Assembly: GCF_032854445.1 (NCBI RefSeq)
Contig: NC_088305.1
Coordinates: 25,444,628-25,508,627, forward strand
Direction of reading: 5' to 3'
Source of the DNA: Liolophura sinensis
Lineage: Eukaryota; Mollusca; Polyplacophora; Chitonida; Chitonidae
Length of the DNA stretch: 64,000 bases
This document shows, piece by piece, positions 22,330 to 34,000 of the stretch; position 1 is the first letter of the stretch, and the number at the start of each line of letters is the position of its first letter. The notes beneath the pieces are model-generated. The model was not told the DNA's origin, did no database searches, and saw only the letters and a program-made list of their open reading frames with translations. The position numbers and the translations under genes are program-made.

Positions 22330-22456
22330 TTACAAATTACATGTAAATTCATCTTTACTTTTGTTCATACTTTTGTAAGCGTATTCCAGAGCGCTGGATA
22401 TCGTTCTCATGTCCGTCTCTATACTGCGTGCCCAGTTCTCAACATCTCCAAATCTC
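22330..22456 (-). CDS. BLOC1S1: BLOC1S1 exon 4 (contains +1 frameshift)
   Basis: Acceptor GTGAACAG before 22456. In phase 0 the exon begins GAG ATT T GGA GAT GTT: the third T (bases 22450-22452) breaks the frame and gives a TGA within a few codons. After the extra base the frame reads [20 protein letters not shown] up to TAA at 22332-22330. No other AG/GT choice nearby restores the phase. It is either an assembly indel in a homopolymer or a real mutation. Confidence 0.85.
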
Positions 22457-25400
22457 CTGTTCACAATAATAAAAATAATAATGTATGGAACAGGAAAATA
22501 TACCATTTCACAAGAAAATTTATGCTCCAATAATAATTATCATAATCTAAATGCCTGGAAAATGTAGTTAACATGACCCATGTAACAATTTCAATTTGAC
22601 TGTGTTTGTTAGTTTTAAAGTTGTACTTCACTTTTGTCATTTTGTAAAATCAGGCCTTCATTACCATTGGTTTTTACCAGAATCTAAAGGGATTCTTGTT
22701 TAGATTCTGTTGCTCCTAGTGAAAACCTTTATGCGAATAAAAAAGTGAACAGATTTTGGGGATTCCATGTTCAAAAGTTTTAACGATGTGAAACACATTA
22801 CCTGTTGTATGTTCTATAGTAACAAAAACAATAGAATGGTGATGTTTTTTATGGGAATCCATGCAGAAATTTTGGTTTATAGTCTGGAGTCATGACAAAA
22901 AATAAAGGTTCCCTGTAAAGTTCTGTACATCATAATGGTTCGTGTACCTCCTTGTAGCAGATACAAGGGTCAACATATTACATTAATGGTGCTGCTTAAC
23001 TGAAATGCAATGCTGAGGACACAGACATGTTATAGAACACGGACACCATAAGACTACACATACGAGAACCTATACTAACCAGACCTCAGTCTATCCAAAT
23101 GCCTAGGATCAAGCAAGGAAGAACCAAGAAGTCTCAAACATGAGATCAAATAAATGTACAGCAGATATTTCATAGTGAAAGTCAAATACCATAAATACTA
23201 TATGTAAGCATGCTTTGGTGTTTTTACGTTGTACATAACAATTTTTCTGTCACATGATGAGAAGGAGTCATTGTGTGTGTGTGTGTGTGTGTATTACATA
23301 TACTGTGTCTAGATACCAGACATAACACCCCACCCAGTCACATTATGCTGACGCCAACCCAACCAGTCCTGTTTCCTTGGTCTAACCTCTTAGTGCTGAG
23401 GCGGGGTGCCAACAAGTATCATTTTTAAGGTCTCTGGCATGACCCAACCTCTCTGGTCCTCCAACCCATGCTCTAACCGCTAAGCCACTGAAGCAGTCTA
23501 ATGTAGGTGGAACTGATAACTCATTAGACGCAAAGTATCGAATGAGATATTATCACTTCCATCTCTGACAAAAACAATATTCATGGTACTTACTCTAAAT
23601 GACCTAAAATTTCGCTCACAAAAGTGCGTTTTTTAAAGCAAATAAATGTCACAAAATATTATTTTTGGTGCTCTAACATACAATTTTCCAGTAGAAATAT
23701 CCTCCCATGTTGCAAGCAAACCACAAAACACCTCTCAAAACTGAATGGAACTCTCAAAATGAGGAAAAATGGGCAAGTTAGTCATTTAGGATAACCTTCA
23801 TTGTGCAAGCTCATGATGGCTTTCATCTCTGCTGTACATGGGAAGGTATGCCAGCAACCTGTGGATGGTCGTGGGTTTCCCCGTGTTTTTTTTTTTCTTT
23901 CAGTTAGCCGTGGACAACTCACTGTTGTCTGTTGGCCATGAATTTATCCCCCACATCACGCACAAAAACGTGACTGTAAGAGTAGTTCCCCTTTGACAGC
24001 TGACCGTATATCCACAACACCGAACATTGTAATCTGTTATCTTTTAGAGGCAAACTAAAACACAGTTTATAATCTGTTGTTGGAAAAGTAGCATGATTAA
24101 AGATAACTGATTATTAAAAAGATAAGAGTACTACTTTTATTTCTCTTTTAGATTAAACTCGCTTAATCAACAGAGTATTGTATTAGATTTTTCTTGAGGT
24201 CCTCCACTAACATTTACTACTAAAAAAAAGATCAACTACATATCTACATTGCTTATGGGACATGTTGCTACACCAGATTAATATCATTGTTTTTACATGG
24301 AAACACTCGACTGAATCAAGAAAACGAACGTGTATGTCCGTACAAAATACATGTGTCTTAAAAGTGTCTTTGTACATGAATTCAGTTTGAACTGAAGACT
24401 GGTCAAAACAGAAGACAAACACTCACAAACACTTTTGTTTATATAAGCAGTATCTATCCACTGAACAAACAGCATGATTTTCTATGCCAACCATTGTTTT
24501 CTGCTCGGTTTCCTTCAACCATAATGCTGGTCACTGTCACATGCTGTACTCAAGAATACTTCACTTATAGGAAGGCGACCAGCAATTATGATGGGAGGAA
24601 AACCGGGCAGAGCCCGGGGAAACCCACGGGACCATACGCAGGTTGTCGCAAACCTTCCCCACATACAGCCGAAGAGAAAGCCAGCATAAGCTGGACTTAA
24701 ACTCACAGCGACTGCATTGGTGAGAGGCTCCTGGGTCATTGCGCTGCACTGACATACTAACCACCTCATTCCCGTTATTCCCTTCAGGTTGTCTTACCTT
24801 CAACGCAGTGTTAAAATCTTCCACCAGTTTGAGCCACTGTACAGTTTGCTTGGAGAAGTGAGCAGCGTTTGCCTGTAAGATCTTTGTCTCTGTGTCCAAC
24901 TTTTTCTGATTAACGTAGGCCTGTGCCACCCTGCACAAACAGATTGATTAATTCACTGAATTATTGGTTATTGATTTCTTTCATATTTCTCTTGTTTCTA
25001 AGGCCACATTTTACAACAACAAGTTTTGGAGTTATATAAAATAAACTTAGCCACACACACACATATATCGCAAATTCTCCCAGTAAATCTGGATGAATAA
25101 TGCAACATCCCTAGTTTAATATGAACCTGGTCTGTTAGTTCTTCTGATTGCTTTCTAAACCTTAAAACTTAATGACTAAATCTTTTCCCAAATGAGGGTG
25201 GGCTTTTTTTGTTGGCAAATATAAATGCTATAATATATTACTTTTGCTGCTGGACAATGTTTCCGCTAGGATATCATCCTATCTCTAATCAAACCTTGAA
25301 AACACCTTTCAAATATGAGCAGAACTCCTGGGAATCTAGTTATGGACAAAATTTTAGATCATTTACATATTAACATATACATGTATACCATAATTAGGTC

Positions 25401-27431
25401 AGCTTGGGAAAGTTGATTTTGGATTCATTACATGAAGTCAATCATATAGACAACCTTCAGGAAGGGTCAAATTCCCAGTGACATCTGCCCATGCAAGCTG
25501 AGGACATGGGGACATAGGGCTGGATTTGCTGTTTGAAGCCATGCTCAAACTATCCTACAAGACTTGTTGATTGTAACCAAGGCCCTTATAAAAAGTGAGA
25601 GTGCCAAAAGTTAGAAAAGCTTTTCTCTTTTGCCCTTTGGGTGGGGGTAGGAATAGAAGAAATCAGTTGCCCAGCAACCCCCACCCCGACAACTTTAAAT
25701 GGACACACAACACTTTATCATAATACAACCCTAATGACCAGTGTATAAAATCCTCCAATGAATGTCCAGATGATGATTTAACACTTGTGGTGGTTCACCC
25801 TCACCCATAATTGAGATGATCCACCAGAGCGTGACTCAGAGCTGTGGCAGAAGCAATAGCTGCCTTCTTCTTCTTCTCTGCAAAATTAACGTAATGACAA
25901 CTTAATAGCAAGGCATGCATTCTCTCCCATTTATTTATTTCACTGGTGTTTTCTCTCATGCACATTTGTTTATGACAGTGGCCAGGTTTATTGGTAGAGG
26001 AAACCCAGCAATAGCAAGGAAAAAACAAGTTGCCGAGTAGGGTAACTGTCATTGAGCAACACAGTTACAACAGTTACGGAGAGAAATGGTCCCAATGTGT
26101 CGGATTGACGTTAAGGAACATTATGAGACTCGCCTAACTAAAAGGACCATGGCAATCGGGGTCAACTTGTGTTACTGCCTTGGACTATTTTTTTGGTAGG
26201 CCAACCATAGAACAGGTTAGTTAATTTGTATGAACAAGCAGTTGGCATCAGTTGGAAAATTTAATGTGTGTGTAAACAGCGGTAACTGTTCCTGACTATC
26301 AATCCGACACTTTGGGGGCTGTTTCTTTCTGTAAATCTTGCAACCGTACTGTTTGATGAGAGTTACACCACTCGGCAACTAGGAGAAACTCTGTATTGTC
26401 ACAAAAATATGTGACTTACAGATATGACAACAAAGTGACAGTTAACATCCTCAGTTTACATTGGATTATACTCCGACACTAGGTTTAGAAAAATTTTATT
26501 CGGCCAGACTGGCCCCAAACCACCTTTCATTGTGCTCCATTTAAAATCTGCTGTAGTTTGCCATTGTAAATTGACACGATGTTGAGACAAAACTTGCACG
26601 TCAACTTTTGTCTTCACAGCCCTTATGTTCCATACCTTTTCATTGGTTGATTTACCACAAGCACAACGATGATCAGTTATTTCCTTAGCTGTACTGACAT
26701 CTGGATATATTTGTCAAGGGCAGTCAACACCATCATGTTTATAAATGGAGTGCGCTTTGATGGTGCTTTGAGGCCATCATTGGCCGAATAAAATTTTGCC
26801 AAATCTAATGATACAGCAATCTCGAACTATTGCTAGTCACCAAAGAAGCAGATTTTTCGCATGACCCTCTTCAAATAAAAGCAACACCTGAATCCACATC
26901 TGTCACTGGTTACTGTGCATTGTATTCGAGAGTCTTTTGCTAAGAGAAATTCCACCAGCAAGCTCACATTTTGAGTTTATTTCCTTGTTTTAATAAAAAA
27001 ATTTCCCTTTTCTGCACTCTTCATTTTAGGCAAGGTACCAGACTAAAATACAACTCCTCTGCACAGAGGGAGCAACCTATCCTACCACACACTTGATCCC
27101 ATCTCACAATGTAACTTTCGTGGCTGCTTCATTCGAATCAGATCAAGTTACATGTTTGCAACTGATGAACTTAAAAATAGTTTACTATAAACAAGCATGT
27201 ATGAAGTACAGACATTTCTATGAGTGCGAAACTCGAATAGACTCTGCTCTGTCGATCTCCAATGTGAGTTACCAGGAATTAGAAACTGATAAAGTGACAA
27301 CCGCTGATATATAACTGTAAAGAACAAGGGGAAGCGTTTGAACATAGAACTTAAATACGTCTACATGTACCTTGGTCATCTTTCCTCGCATTCTGCTTGG
27401 ATTGATGCTGTTTAAGCAAAGTCGACAACAT
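22330..27431 (-). CDS. BLOC1S1: BLOC1S1 / GCN5L1 (four exons, frameshift in exon 4)
   Basis: Subunit 1 of BLOC-1, which acts in endosome-to-lysosome-related-organelle traffic. It is shared with BORC, which positions lysosomes, and is also linked to mitochondrial protein acetylation. Exons (- strand): 27431-27371, 25877-25805, 24930-24798, 22456-22330. They encode [18 protein letters not shown], then [13 protein letters not shown], then [14 protein letters not shown] and [20 protein letters not shown], and finally [16 protein letters not shown] and SALEYAY. The first three exons join in phase (1, 2, 0). In exon 4 the expected E-I-G-D codons carry one extra T, and the true frame closes at once unless that base is removed. 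With the base removed the protein would be about 130 residues, near the usual 125. It is head to head with the integrin gene. Confidence 0.93.
23300..23500 (-). mobile_element. SINE family 2, antisense
   Basis: The - strand reads a tRNA-like head (CTTAGCGGTTAGAGCATGGG), then AGAGACCTTAAAAATGATAC, CTCAGCACTAAGAGGTTAGA and GGTGTTATGTCTGGTATCT. Confidence 0.75.
23585..23795 (+). repeat. Family-B dispersed repeat
   Basis: AAATTTCGCTCACAAAAGTG, CATGTTGCAAGCAAACCACA, AACACCTCTC, AACTCTCAAAATGAGG and GGGCAAGTTAGTCAT match the core at 11030-11220. Confidence 0.65.
23803..23890 (+). mobile_element. SINE family 1, internal fragment
   Basis: CAAGCTCATGATGGCTTTCA, ACATGGGAAGGTATGCCAGC, GGATGGTCGTGGGTTTCCCC. 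Confidence 0.7.
24497..24545 (+). mobile_element. SINE family 1, short fragment
   Basis: TGCTCGGTTTCCTTCAACCA then TAATGCTGGTCACTGTCAC. It directly abuts an antisense copy, giving a short head-on pair. Confidence 0.6.
24546..24770 (-). mobile_element. SINE family 1, antisense, beside BLOC1S1 exon 3
   Basis: CAAGAATACTTCACTTATAG, GGGAGGAAAACCGGGCAGAG, CAAACCTTCCCCACATACAG, GCTGGACTTAAACTCACAGC, then the head complement. Its end is about 28 bp from the exon 3 donor, in sense orientation relative to BLOC1S1. Confidence 0.88.
24798..24930 (-). CDS. BLOC1S1: BLOC1S1 exon 3
   Basis: Acceptor TTTGTGCAG before 24930 and donor AAG/GTAAGA at 24798/24797. It encodes [40 protein letters not shown] and TALK. 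This is the most conserved central helix of the family. Confidence 0.95.
25150..25365 (+). repeat. Family-B dispersed repeat
   Basis: GCTAGGATATCATCCTATCT, CTAATCAAACCTTG, AAACACCTTTCAAATATGAG, CAGAACTCCTGG. Same core as at 11130-11200 and 51420-51490. Confidence 0.65.
25366..25804 (-). other. BLOC1S1 intron 2, unique part
   Basis: Intron 2 spans 24931-25804. This portion shows no clear repeat and no exon. Confidence 0.6.
25805..25877 (-). CDS. BLOC1S1: BLOC1S1 exon 2
   Basis: Acceptor AATTTTGCAG before 25877 and donor TTATGG/GTGAGG at 25805/25804. It encodes [20 protein letters not shown] then HLNYG. The phase fits both neighbours. Confidence 0.93.
25925..26025 (-). mobile_element. SINE family 1, decayed 3' half
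   Basis: TTTATTTATTTCACTGGTGT, TTATGACAGTGGCCAGGTTT, GTAGAGGAAACCCAGCAATA. Confidence 0.6.
26065..26350. mobile_element. Small terminal-inverted-repeat element (MITE-like) in BLOC1S1 intron 1
   Basis: Left arm ..GAAATGGTCCCAATGTGTCG + GATTGA at about 26084-26110 pairs with the inverse of TCAATCCGACACTTTGGGGG at about 26301-26320. Weaker symmetry (ACAGTTACGG/CCGTACTGT) extends outward. No transposase is present. Confidence 0.55.
26460..26832. mobile_element. Second inverted-repeat element in BLOC1S1 intron 1
   Basis: The arm at about 26468-26540 (TTTAGAAAAATTTTATTCGG, CCAGACTGGCCCCAAACCAC, TGTGCTCCATTT) is the inverted partner of about 26748-26822 (GGAGTGCGCTTTGATGGTGC, TGAGGCCATCATTGGCCGAA, TAAAATTTTGCCAAATCTAA). 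A single-arm relative lies at 9283-9412. Confidence 0.6.
26833..27370 (-). other. BLOC1S1 intron 1, distal part
   Basis: Unique-looking sequence up to the exon 1 donor (AAG/GTACAT). The frame at 27093-27314 shows no known domain. Confidence 0.6.
27371..27431 (-). CDS. BLOC1S1: BLOC1S1 exon 1 (start codon)
   Basis: ATG at 27431-27429 opens [20 protein letters not shown], which matches the family N terminus (MLSRLLKEHQ..KQ). It ends with one leftover base at a GTACAT donor. Short enough to be missed by ORF length alone. Confidence 0.93.
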
Positions 27432-27853
27432 GTCTCTGACTCAACTTCACTGATTAACAGTTGTACGCATCATCACCAACTGGCGGGAGTGTAAATTTGG
27501 CAAGATAACAGCCACCCAGTCTGATTATTTCAACAGGAGAAATGATTAACAGGCTCTCAAACAACTGTCAGACCGCCCACACCTGACGCCGAACAGCACC
27601 CAAGCGGAAACACATCCGCGCTACAGAGTGCATTAACCAGCGGCCAAAGTATTAAGATAAATGAATGAAAATTGCTGATTTGTAAACTAATGGTCATATC
27701 AAGTAATGTATTAGGGGTTAAAGTCTATTTGAGGAGAAATTGTTCACAGAAGTGAAATCTTTATGTTTCAATGAAGCCGCATCACATATCCTAGAGCGAG
27801 TGGAATTGAGGTCAAAGTTCAGCGATTGAACAGCGCTTAGTGAAGCGGCAGCG
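27432..27853. promoter_or_regulatory. Shared intergenic region / likely bidirectional promoter
   Basis: 422 bp separate the divergent start codons of BLOC1S1 (-) and the integrin alpha gene (+). No recognised SINE or tandem repeat lies here, unlike almost every other non-coding stretch of this length nearby. A locally GC-richer patch is at about 27565-27645. I see no clear TATA box facing either gene. Transcription starts cannot be placed from sequence alone. Confidence 0.65.
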
Positions 27854-28047
27854 ATGGCGGTGTACGGCAAGCCAGTGGTCTACAGTGTGGTGCAGCTAGT
27901 TTTACTTCTACCTTGTTTACTTGGATTTAATTTGGACACACGGATACCTGTGATTAAAAATGGACCGCAGCTTAACAGTTTATTTGGATATTCTGTCGCT
28001 GAACATCAAATTTATAACGTTGACGACGGATCGGTCGCTGAGAACTT
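27854..28047 (+). CDS. Integrin alpha exon 1
   Basis: Signal peptide plus the first propeller strand. It ends AAC TT at a GTGAGT donor, and the TT joins the A of exon 2 to make leucine. The + frame closes at TGA just past the donor. Confidence 0.95.
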
Positions 28048-31000
28048 GTGAGTACTTCAAACCCCTCGAGGCCTCATATTTGCCAAGCCCTTTGCCCTAC
28101 AACAACGACATGTATACACTCCTTAAAAATACTTCTTGTTAAAAAAAAATGTCACTTCAGAATTTTAGGTTTGATTCATTTCTGTGCGTTTGTTTTGTCT
28201 CCGTTCTTCTGATACTTGTGATTTATTTAACTGGTTTGTCAATAGCAGACGATATAGTCACAAAATGCGAACAGATGCAGTTAGGCAAACAAATGGTATT
28301 GTTGTTACAAATATTTGGGGTAACTGGTATGGTCTGTATTTTTATATATAGGAAATTAATGGTTGTATTACATTAACTAGTTTTTGAGATGGTGTCATTG
28401 TATTTTGGTATGCTCTTCATGTCAGCAGAATTTTATTGTAGATTTTTGAAAATTTTCTTTGTAACCTATAAGAGTTTGATGCTCACATTCAGGTATTCTG
28501 CACATGTAAATGTGTTTCATTTCTTGAGTTTTTGACAGAATTTCAGTTTTGGTGACTTAGAAACTGATTTAACAACGAAAAGAGAAAACTTCAAGAAATG
28601 TGTCAACATGACTATGAGATTCAAAAAGTGTAGAAAGATATGACAGCTCAGGCTTTCTAAATGAAACAAATCTCAAGTCGGTAACAATTTTGAATATTTG
28701 AAATTTTATATTGATAAACCTTGAGATAATCTTGGTAGGTTATACATTGGACTTTCTGTTATAGCTAAGTGAATGAGGGGTGAACTGTCTGTTGAAGGTG
28801 TGTGAAATGCTATTATCTGTTAATTTACCCTCCATCTTTCAACATGCCACTGCCTTTAAGTGTGTCATAGGGCATCTGTTTCTTGTCCCCCATGGGAGTG
28901 TTGTGGGGCAATGTTACTGTTAGACTTAGTTATGAGGCTGTTTGGTTTAGCCAACAGTGACAGATGGATAAGGATGGTTACAGCTAGTCAGGGGAGTCAA
29001 CTAGCCATGGGCTGTCTAGCTTGTGAGTGAAATGAATTAGTGTTAAATGTTATGGGTGGGTGAGTCTTGGCATTAAGGGGGTAGGGGTGATTGGATATAA
29101 CATTTTGACTGATGTCTGAAAATTCTTGATTCTTGGAGTTTCTCAGCAGAAAGCTCTGTTTCCTCTCTTATTTAAACATTGTATATGGTTTGTGCGATCA
29201 TAATTTCCATACCACGTCCATTAAAATGCACAAGGAGAAAAAAAAGATAATGGTGCTTTGTAATTTTAATTATTTATTTATTTCACTGGTGTTTTACGCC
29301 GTACTTAAGAATATTTCACTTATACGACAGCGGCCAGCATTATGGTCGGAGGAAACCGGGAAGAACCCGTGGGAAACCCACGATCATCTGCAGGTTGCTG
29401 AAGACCTTCCCACTTTCAGCCGGAGAGGAAGCCAGCAGTAGCTGGGCTTGAACTCAGAGCAACCTCATTGGTGAAAGGCTCCTGGGTGATTAGATGCGTT
29501 AGCGCGCTAACCAACTGAGCCACGGAGGCCCGTGCTACTTCGTAATGTTGTAGGACTAGGGTGTCACTGAAATTATTTAGTTGTCTTAAAGATGTCTATT
29601 TCACACTTTTTGAGCAAGGGATTGAGTGAGGGCAGGGCATTAAGGAGGGGAGTAGTAAGGAGGGGGGAGGCTAGGCAACTGCTATCATATCAAATTCTCT
29701 TGAAGAGGCTTGACTCATCTTAGGTGTAATTTGGAAGCTGCTCAGGGACAAAAATTTTAAGAGGAGAGGGTGGGTGGGGGGATAGTTCTGTGACTAATTC
29801 CAGGTCTTTTAGTTACTACTTAACCATGGTAGTATTCCTGGTATGGGCGCCAGATGTTCCTGTACCATTACTCACTCTTACCTCAAGCATGTTAAGCTTT
29901 CTCTTAGTAATAAATGCATGTAAACATGAATAGGCCTACTGACTACTGCTTAAATGGGTAATTAAATCTCTTTACGCTGTTGATTTATGCATGGAGTTGA
30001 TACAGCTCGATATTAAAATCTAAAAATGCCATAGAATGGGAAAAAAAGGAAATAAATTTAAAATTATGAAGAAATTTCATATAATTGTTGTGTCATTAAA
30101 TAGGTACATGTAAGAAATAAAAAGTGCATTTGTGAATTAAAATATGATAAATCCTCCAGAATTTTGTAGTATGGTCAGTGTGTTGAAATTTGGAATTTCC
30201 TCTGTTTGATGTTCATGTTGAAGCACGGATTTATCCCCATGCTCAATTCCTGCAGAGGGAGGGAAGCAGAACATCCTCCTCATTCATGAGTTTCTGTCTT
30301 AAACCTGGACCAGCAAAGGTGACCTAAACTCTTATTACTGTAAATCGCATGTCATAGTTTGGAATTTTACCAGCTCTGTGCTTCTGTAAGCAGTTTCTGA
30401 AACTTTAATCAGTGAGTACTACATGCAGTACAAACATTTGGGTGTTTGGGTATCCAGGATTTGCTCATGGTTACGTCATTCTTTTTCATGAAATCCCAGA
30501 AGTAAGATATCCTAGTACAAGTTTGAACTGTGAACATGTATGTCTGGTAATCTGCCAGCTGCATATGCCGTGGGGTGGGATGGGTATGCCCTGTGGGGTC
30601 AAGGTGTGGCCTTAGTTGTTGATGTAACCTTTATGCTGTGTGTGGGAGGAGAGATGAAGAAAGGGGAGTATTTGGAGGAGGGGGGGGGGGCTTAAGTGCT
30701 AGATAAGAAGGAAGGTAATGGTAGCGTTAATAAGAGAGTACTGCCTGGTTTGTGTTTTACATGTTTACTGTGGTACACAAACTTTACACAAATACATAGA
30801 ATTAGCTGCATATTTTAGAGTATTTCCAGACACTTGATTTTGTATGCAAGTACCTATATGTACACAGGTAAGACGAGTATGATTTGTGTTCATAGATATC
30901 TTAATGCTGTGGATCTATGGGTACTTTATGGTCTGTAGTGGATTATTCTTGTCTTTCTGACCCGTGATGTCTCGGCTATTCCCTCAACCTGATACCCTGA

Positions 31001-34000
31001 CCATTGCATTAAAAGTTTAACAAAAATGACGTATTTACACCTTGAGCCACCATTCAGCATTGCAGAATTGCTGAAGGCTGTGTGCGGCAATTTCACTTAC
31101 TGTTAACAGAAATATCGGACTTGACTCTAGGGTTATTTAAAAATCCACATAGAGGAACTATAATTCACAGTACAGGTATGCGCCCATTGAAATCTGTGAA
31201 GTGAGATGTTCACTAGGTAGAGATGGCCTATGACACATGTACTTAATTGGGGGATTGAGAGACACAGGTGCTCACACATTTGTTCCCTATTTACATGATA
31301 TAATGCTGGAATATAACATATTCCATACTAATTTATTTGTTGTGGGTTAAAGCCACTGTGGCTCCACATGGCATTTTAAATATGATATTACATGTAGGTA
31401 CATGTATATGTACATGGGTATGGATGTATGACCACTCTTGTCTTGTATTGCCCGCCGTCGTAGAAGTGAACTGTTCTTGAGAATGGCGTAGAACACCAGT
31501 CGAATAAAATAAATGTATAATGGTTTGTTGTCAACACATTGGCCAAACATGTCAAAACCTTTAACTGTCGAGTTACTATAGCAATGATAGAATAGCTCCA
31601 TTATGGGGACAGGAACCTATATGTCCTAAGTCCTTCCTGAGATAACCACTCTAATGCAGAGCATTGCCCATAACATTTAATACGCAGTTTTCGAGTTACG
31701 TTATTATGACAACAGAATGACTTCCCTGTGCAAAATGATGTCATCACTTTATGGCCCAAAAATCTATATACCTACCTTTTAACAGGGCAGTGATCGTGGT
31801 TAGATCAAGGCAGAACACCATTTTTTGTGCAATATTGGGAACCCAAATCCACCCAAGAATACAATTCAGAAGATCATACATTATTTAAAATAACCTTGTT
31901 AAATGACAAATATACTCTAAACTAATTTGTCACACATGACTACGTGGTCATACATTTGTACCTTTCTGATGTTCATTGTAGCTAATTAGAAATGAACAGA
32001 AATTACTTGGGATCTACTAGATGCATGTTTTACTCCTTGTCCATATATGGCACACATGTACACGTCACTTTTACTGGGTTAGACAACCTCATGTGTAGAA
32101 AATAGGATATTAGTATACATTTTTAGTCAGAATCTAACCACAGATTGTTCCGTTTGTGAATGAGTCAAGTGCTCTTCCTTGAGTACATGCAGGTTTCAAG
32201 TGTCGTTACTGAGTACTGCGGTGACCTAGGGCTTGTCTTCACACAATAGTTATCAGCTTAGGTCATACTTAGTATAAATGTATAGAGATATTATTTGCCA
32301 TTGATTAACAAAGTTTGAACACCTGCCTTTAATACTGTACATGCACATGTCTAGGTTTGCGTTCTATAAAGTTAGGTTTAAGTTAGCCCTTGTTTAGGAC
32401 ATTTTGGGTTAATTGGCTTGAGTATGGCTTGATGACGCCCATTGTCTCCGCCAGGAATTCCTGATTTAATTTTATCACCAAGACAAAAACTGAATTGAGT
32501 CATGCCCTGTACCCTGGGGTAAACCCACGCGTGCTTTGCATCTACACAGTGGTGCCTTGCTCTGTCGCTGATGCTCTGGGGTGGAATTCTTGTCCGATAA
32601 GGTTCAAATGTCGAAGTTCAAAGGTGAGACGAGGTCAGACTATGTCATGTGGCCTTTGTATCTGAGCTGGTTAAAACAATAAACTACATGTTTATTTCCA
32701 CATACCTTGTCAGTGACATGATGATACAACTGAAATTGAATAGTTGTTATTCGGACCATTTTTTTTTTTTTACACTCATTTTCTATGTGTGCTGGTGTCT
32801 CATTGCAGCATTATGACAGCTTAAGTCTGTACACGTTAAGTGTTATTAGTTATTGCATAAACATGTCATACATTATCTGTGAAATGAACATTGTCACTAA
32901 GTACAGGAATACCCTTGTACAAAGTTCATGTGTACTCAGTTATTCAGTTAGCTAAGACAGCAGTAGGGGAGTTTCAAGTTTGAATTCTTTTATCGCCAAA
33001 GGTAAGAAAAGTCCTACTGTATCATGTGACCTGTCCAAAATGTTAAGCAACTATCGCCGGATCACATTTACTATAACATGGGTGTCATGGGAATCAAGTT
33101 TTGCAAAAAGTTATTTAGAGTAGACAAATGATGGAGAAAACTGAAGAGCTGAAAGTTTGTGGACCTGAGAAGTTTCTAAAGGAAAGAGGTGTCATTTGTG
33201 CCTCTGGAACGCTGCGAGACAGGTGCTTTTTGTATTAATGTCAACAAGGGTTGCCTGACATTTTTCATAAGTGACATCAAGGATCATTACTGTTATTACC
33301 TTAAAAGTTTGAACTTATTGCAGTGTGTAGATGCTGAAGTGAAAGAAGTTGATATGTAATAGTAAGCTTGTTTCCTACCACTGCATTGAAAGGCTCATAC
33401 ACAAGTATAAGGCTGTGGCTTTATTAATACCTCCTTTATGCACTCTGCATGTGCAGGTATGAATGATACTTCAATTGTGATTTGTAAATGTGTGATCATT
33501 TTAGATATTTAATTAGAAGTAAAATGGGCAAGCGCATCAGAACCAATGTCTGCAGAATTAGTTTCTCAGTTATTGCACATGAAGAACAGATATTCTTGGT
33601 TCTAGCTTGATACATGTACATGTGCCCTTGTATATTTATCAGAGAATAATTTACCGTATCTCCAAGATTTTGAAATAACAATTCTTACAGTACCAGTACT
33701 TGTTTTCCTAGGGTAAAATTCTTTTGGCGAGAAAAAAAAAAAATACTTCTTTAAAAAAATTTTAGAAGTGAACCATATATATAGCTGTCAAAAAATGTAG
33801 AAATATTTTCAAGGATAAGGTCAGTGGAGTCATTACATTAAAATGTGTAGAACAATTCCTCTTTTACATCAGGACTGTGCTAACCACCACTGCGCAAGAG
33901 AAAACTTTGCTGACTCGGCAGTCTTTATTCCCCTCTATACTTAACCCTTCAAGTCACTTTATCCCATAGCTACTCTTACTCTACTTCACCAGGTTATTTA

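Larger units (their letters stand above)
22457..24797 (-). other. BLOC1S1 intron 3
   Basis: Contains a (GT)n run near 23274, a SINE-2 antisense copy, a family-B repeat and SINE-1 pieces up to the exon 3 donor. Confidence 0.8.

Noticed and set aside
28149-28376. 75-codon frame with two hydrophobic stretches just after integrin exon 1
   Set aside because: AT-rich intron sequence easily gives hydrophobic codons. No splice, poly(A) or homology support.
29500-29533. Possible tRNA gene (box A and box B present)
   Set aside because: It is the head of an antisense SINE: the sequence continues into the SINE core and there is no full cloverleaf.
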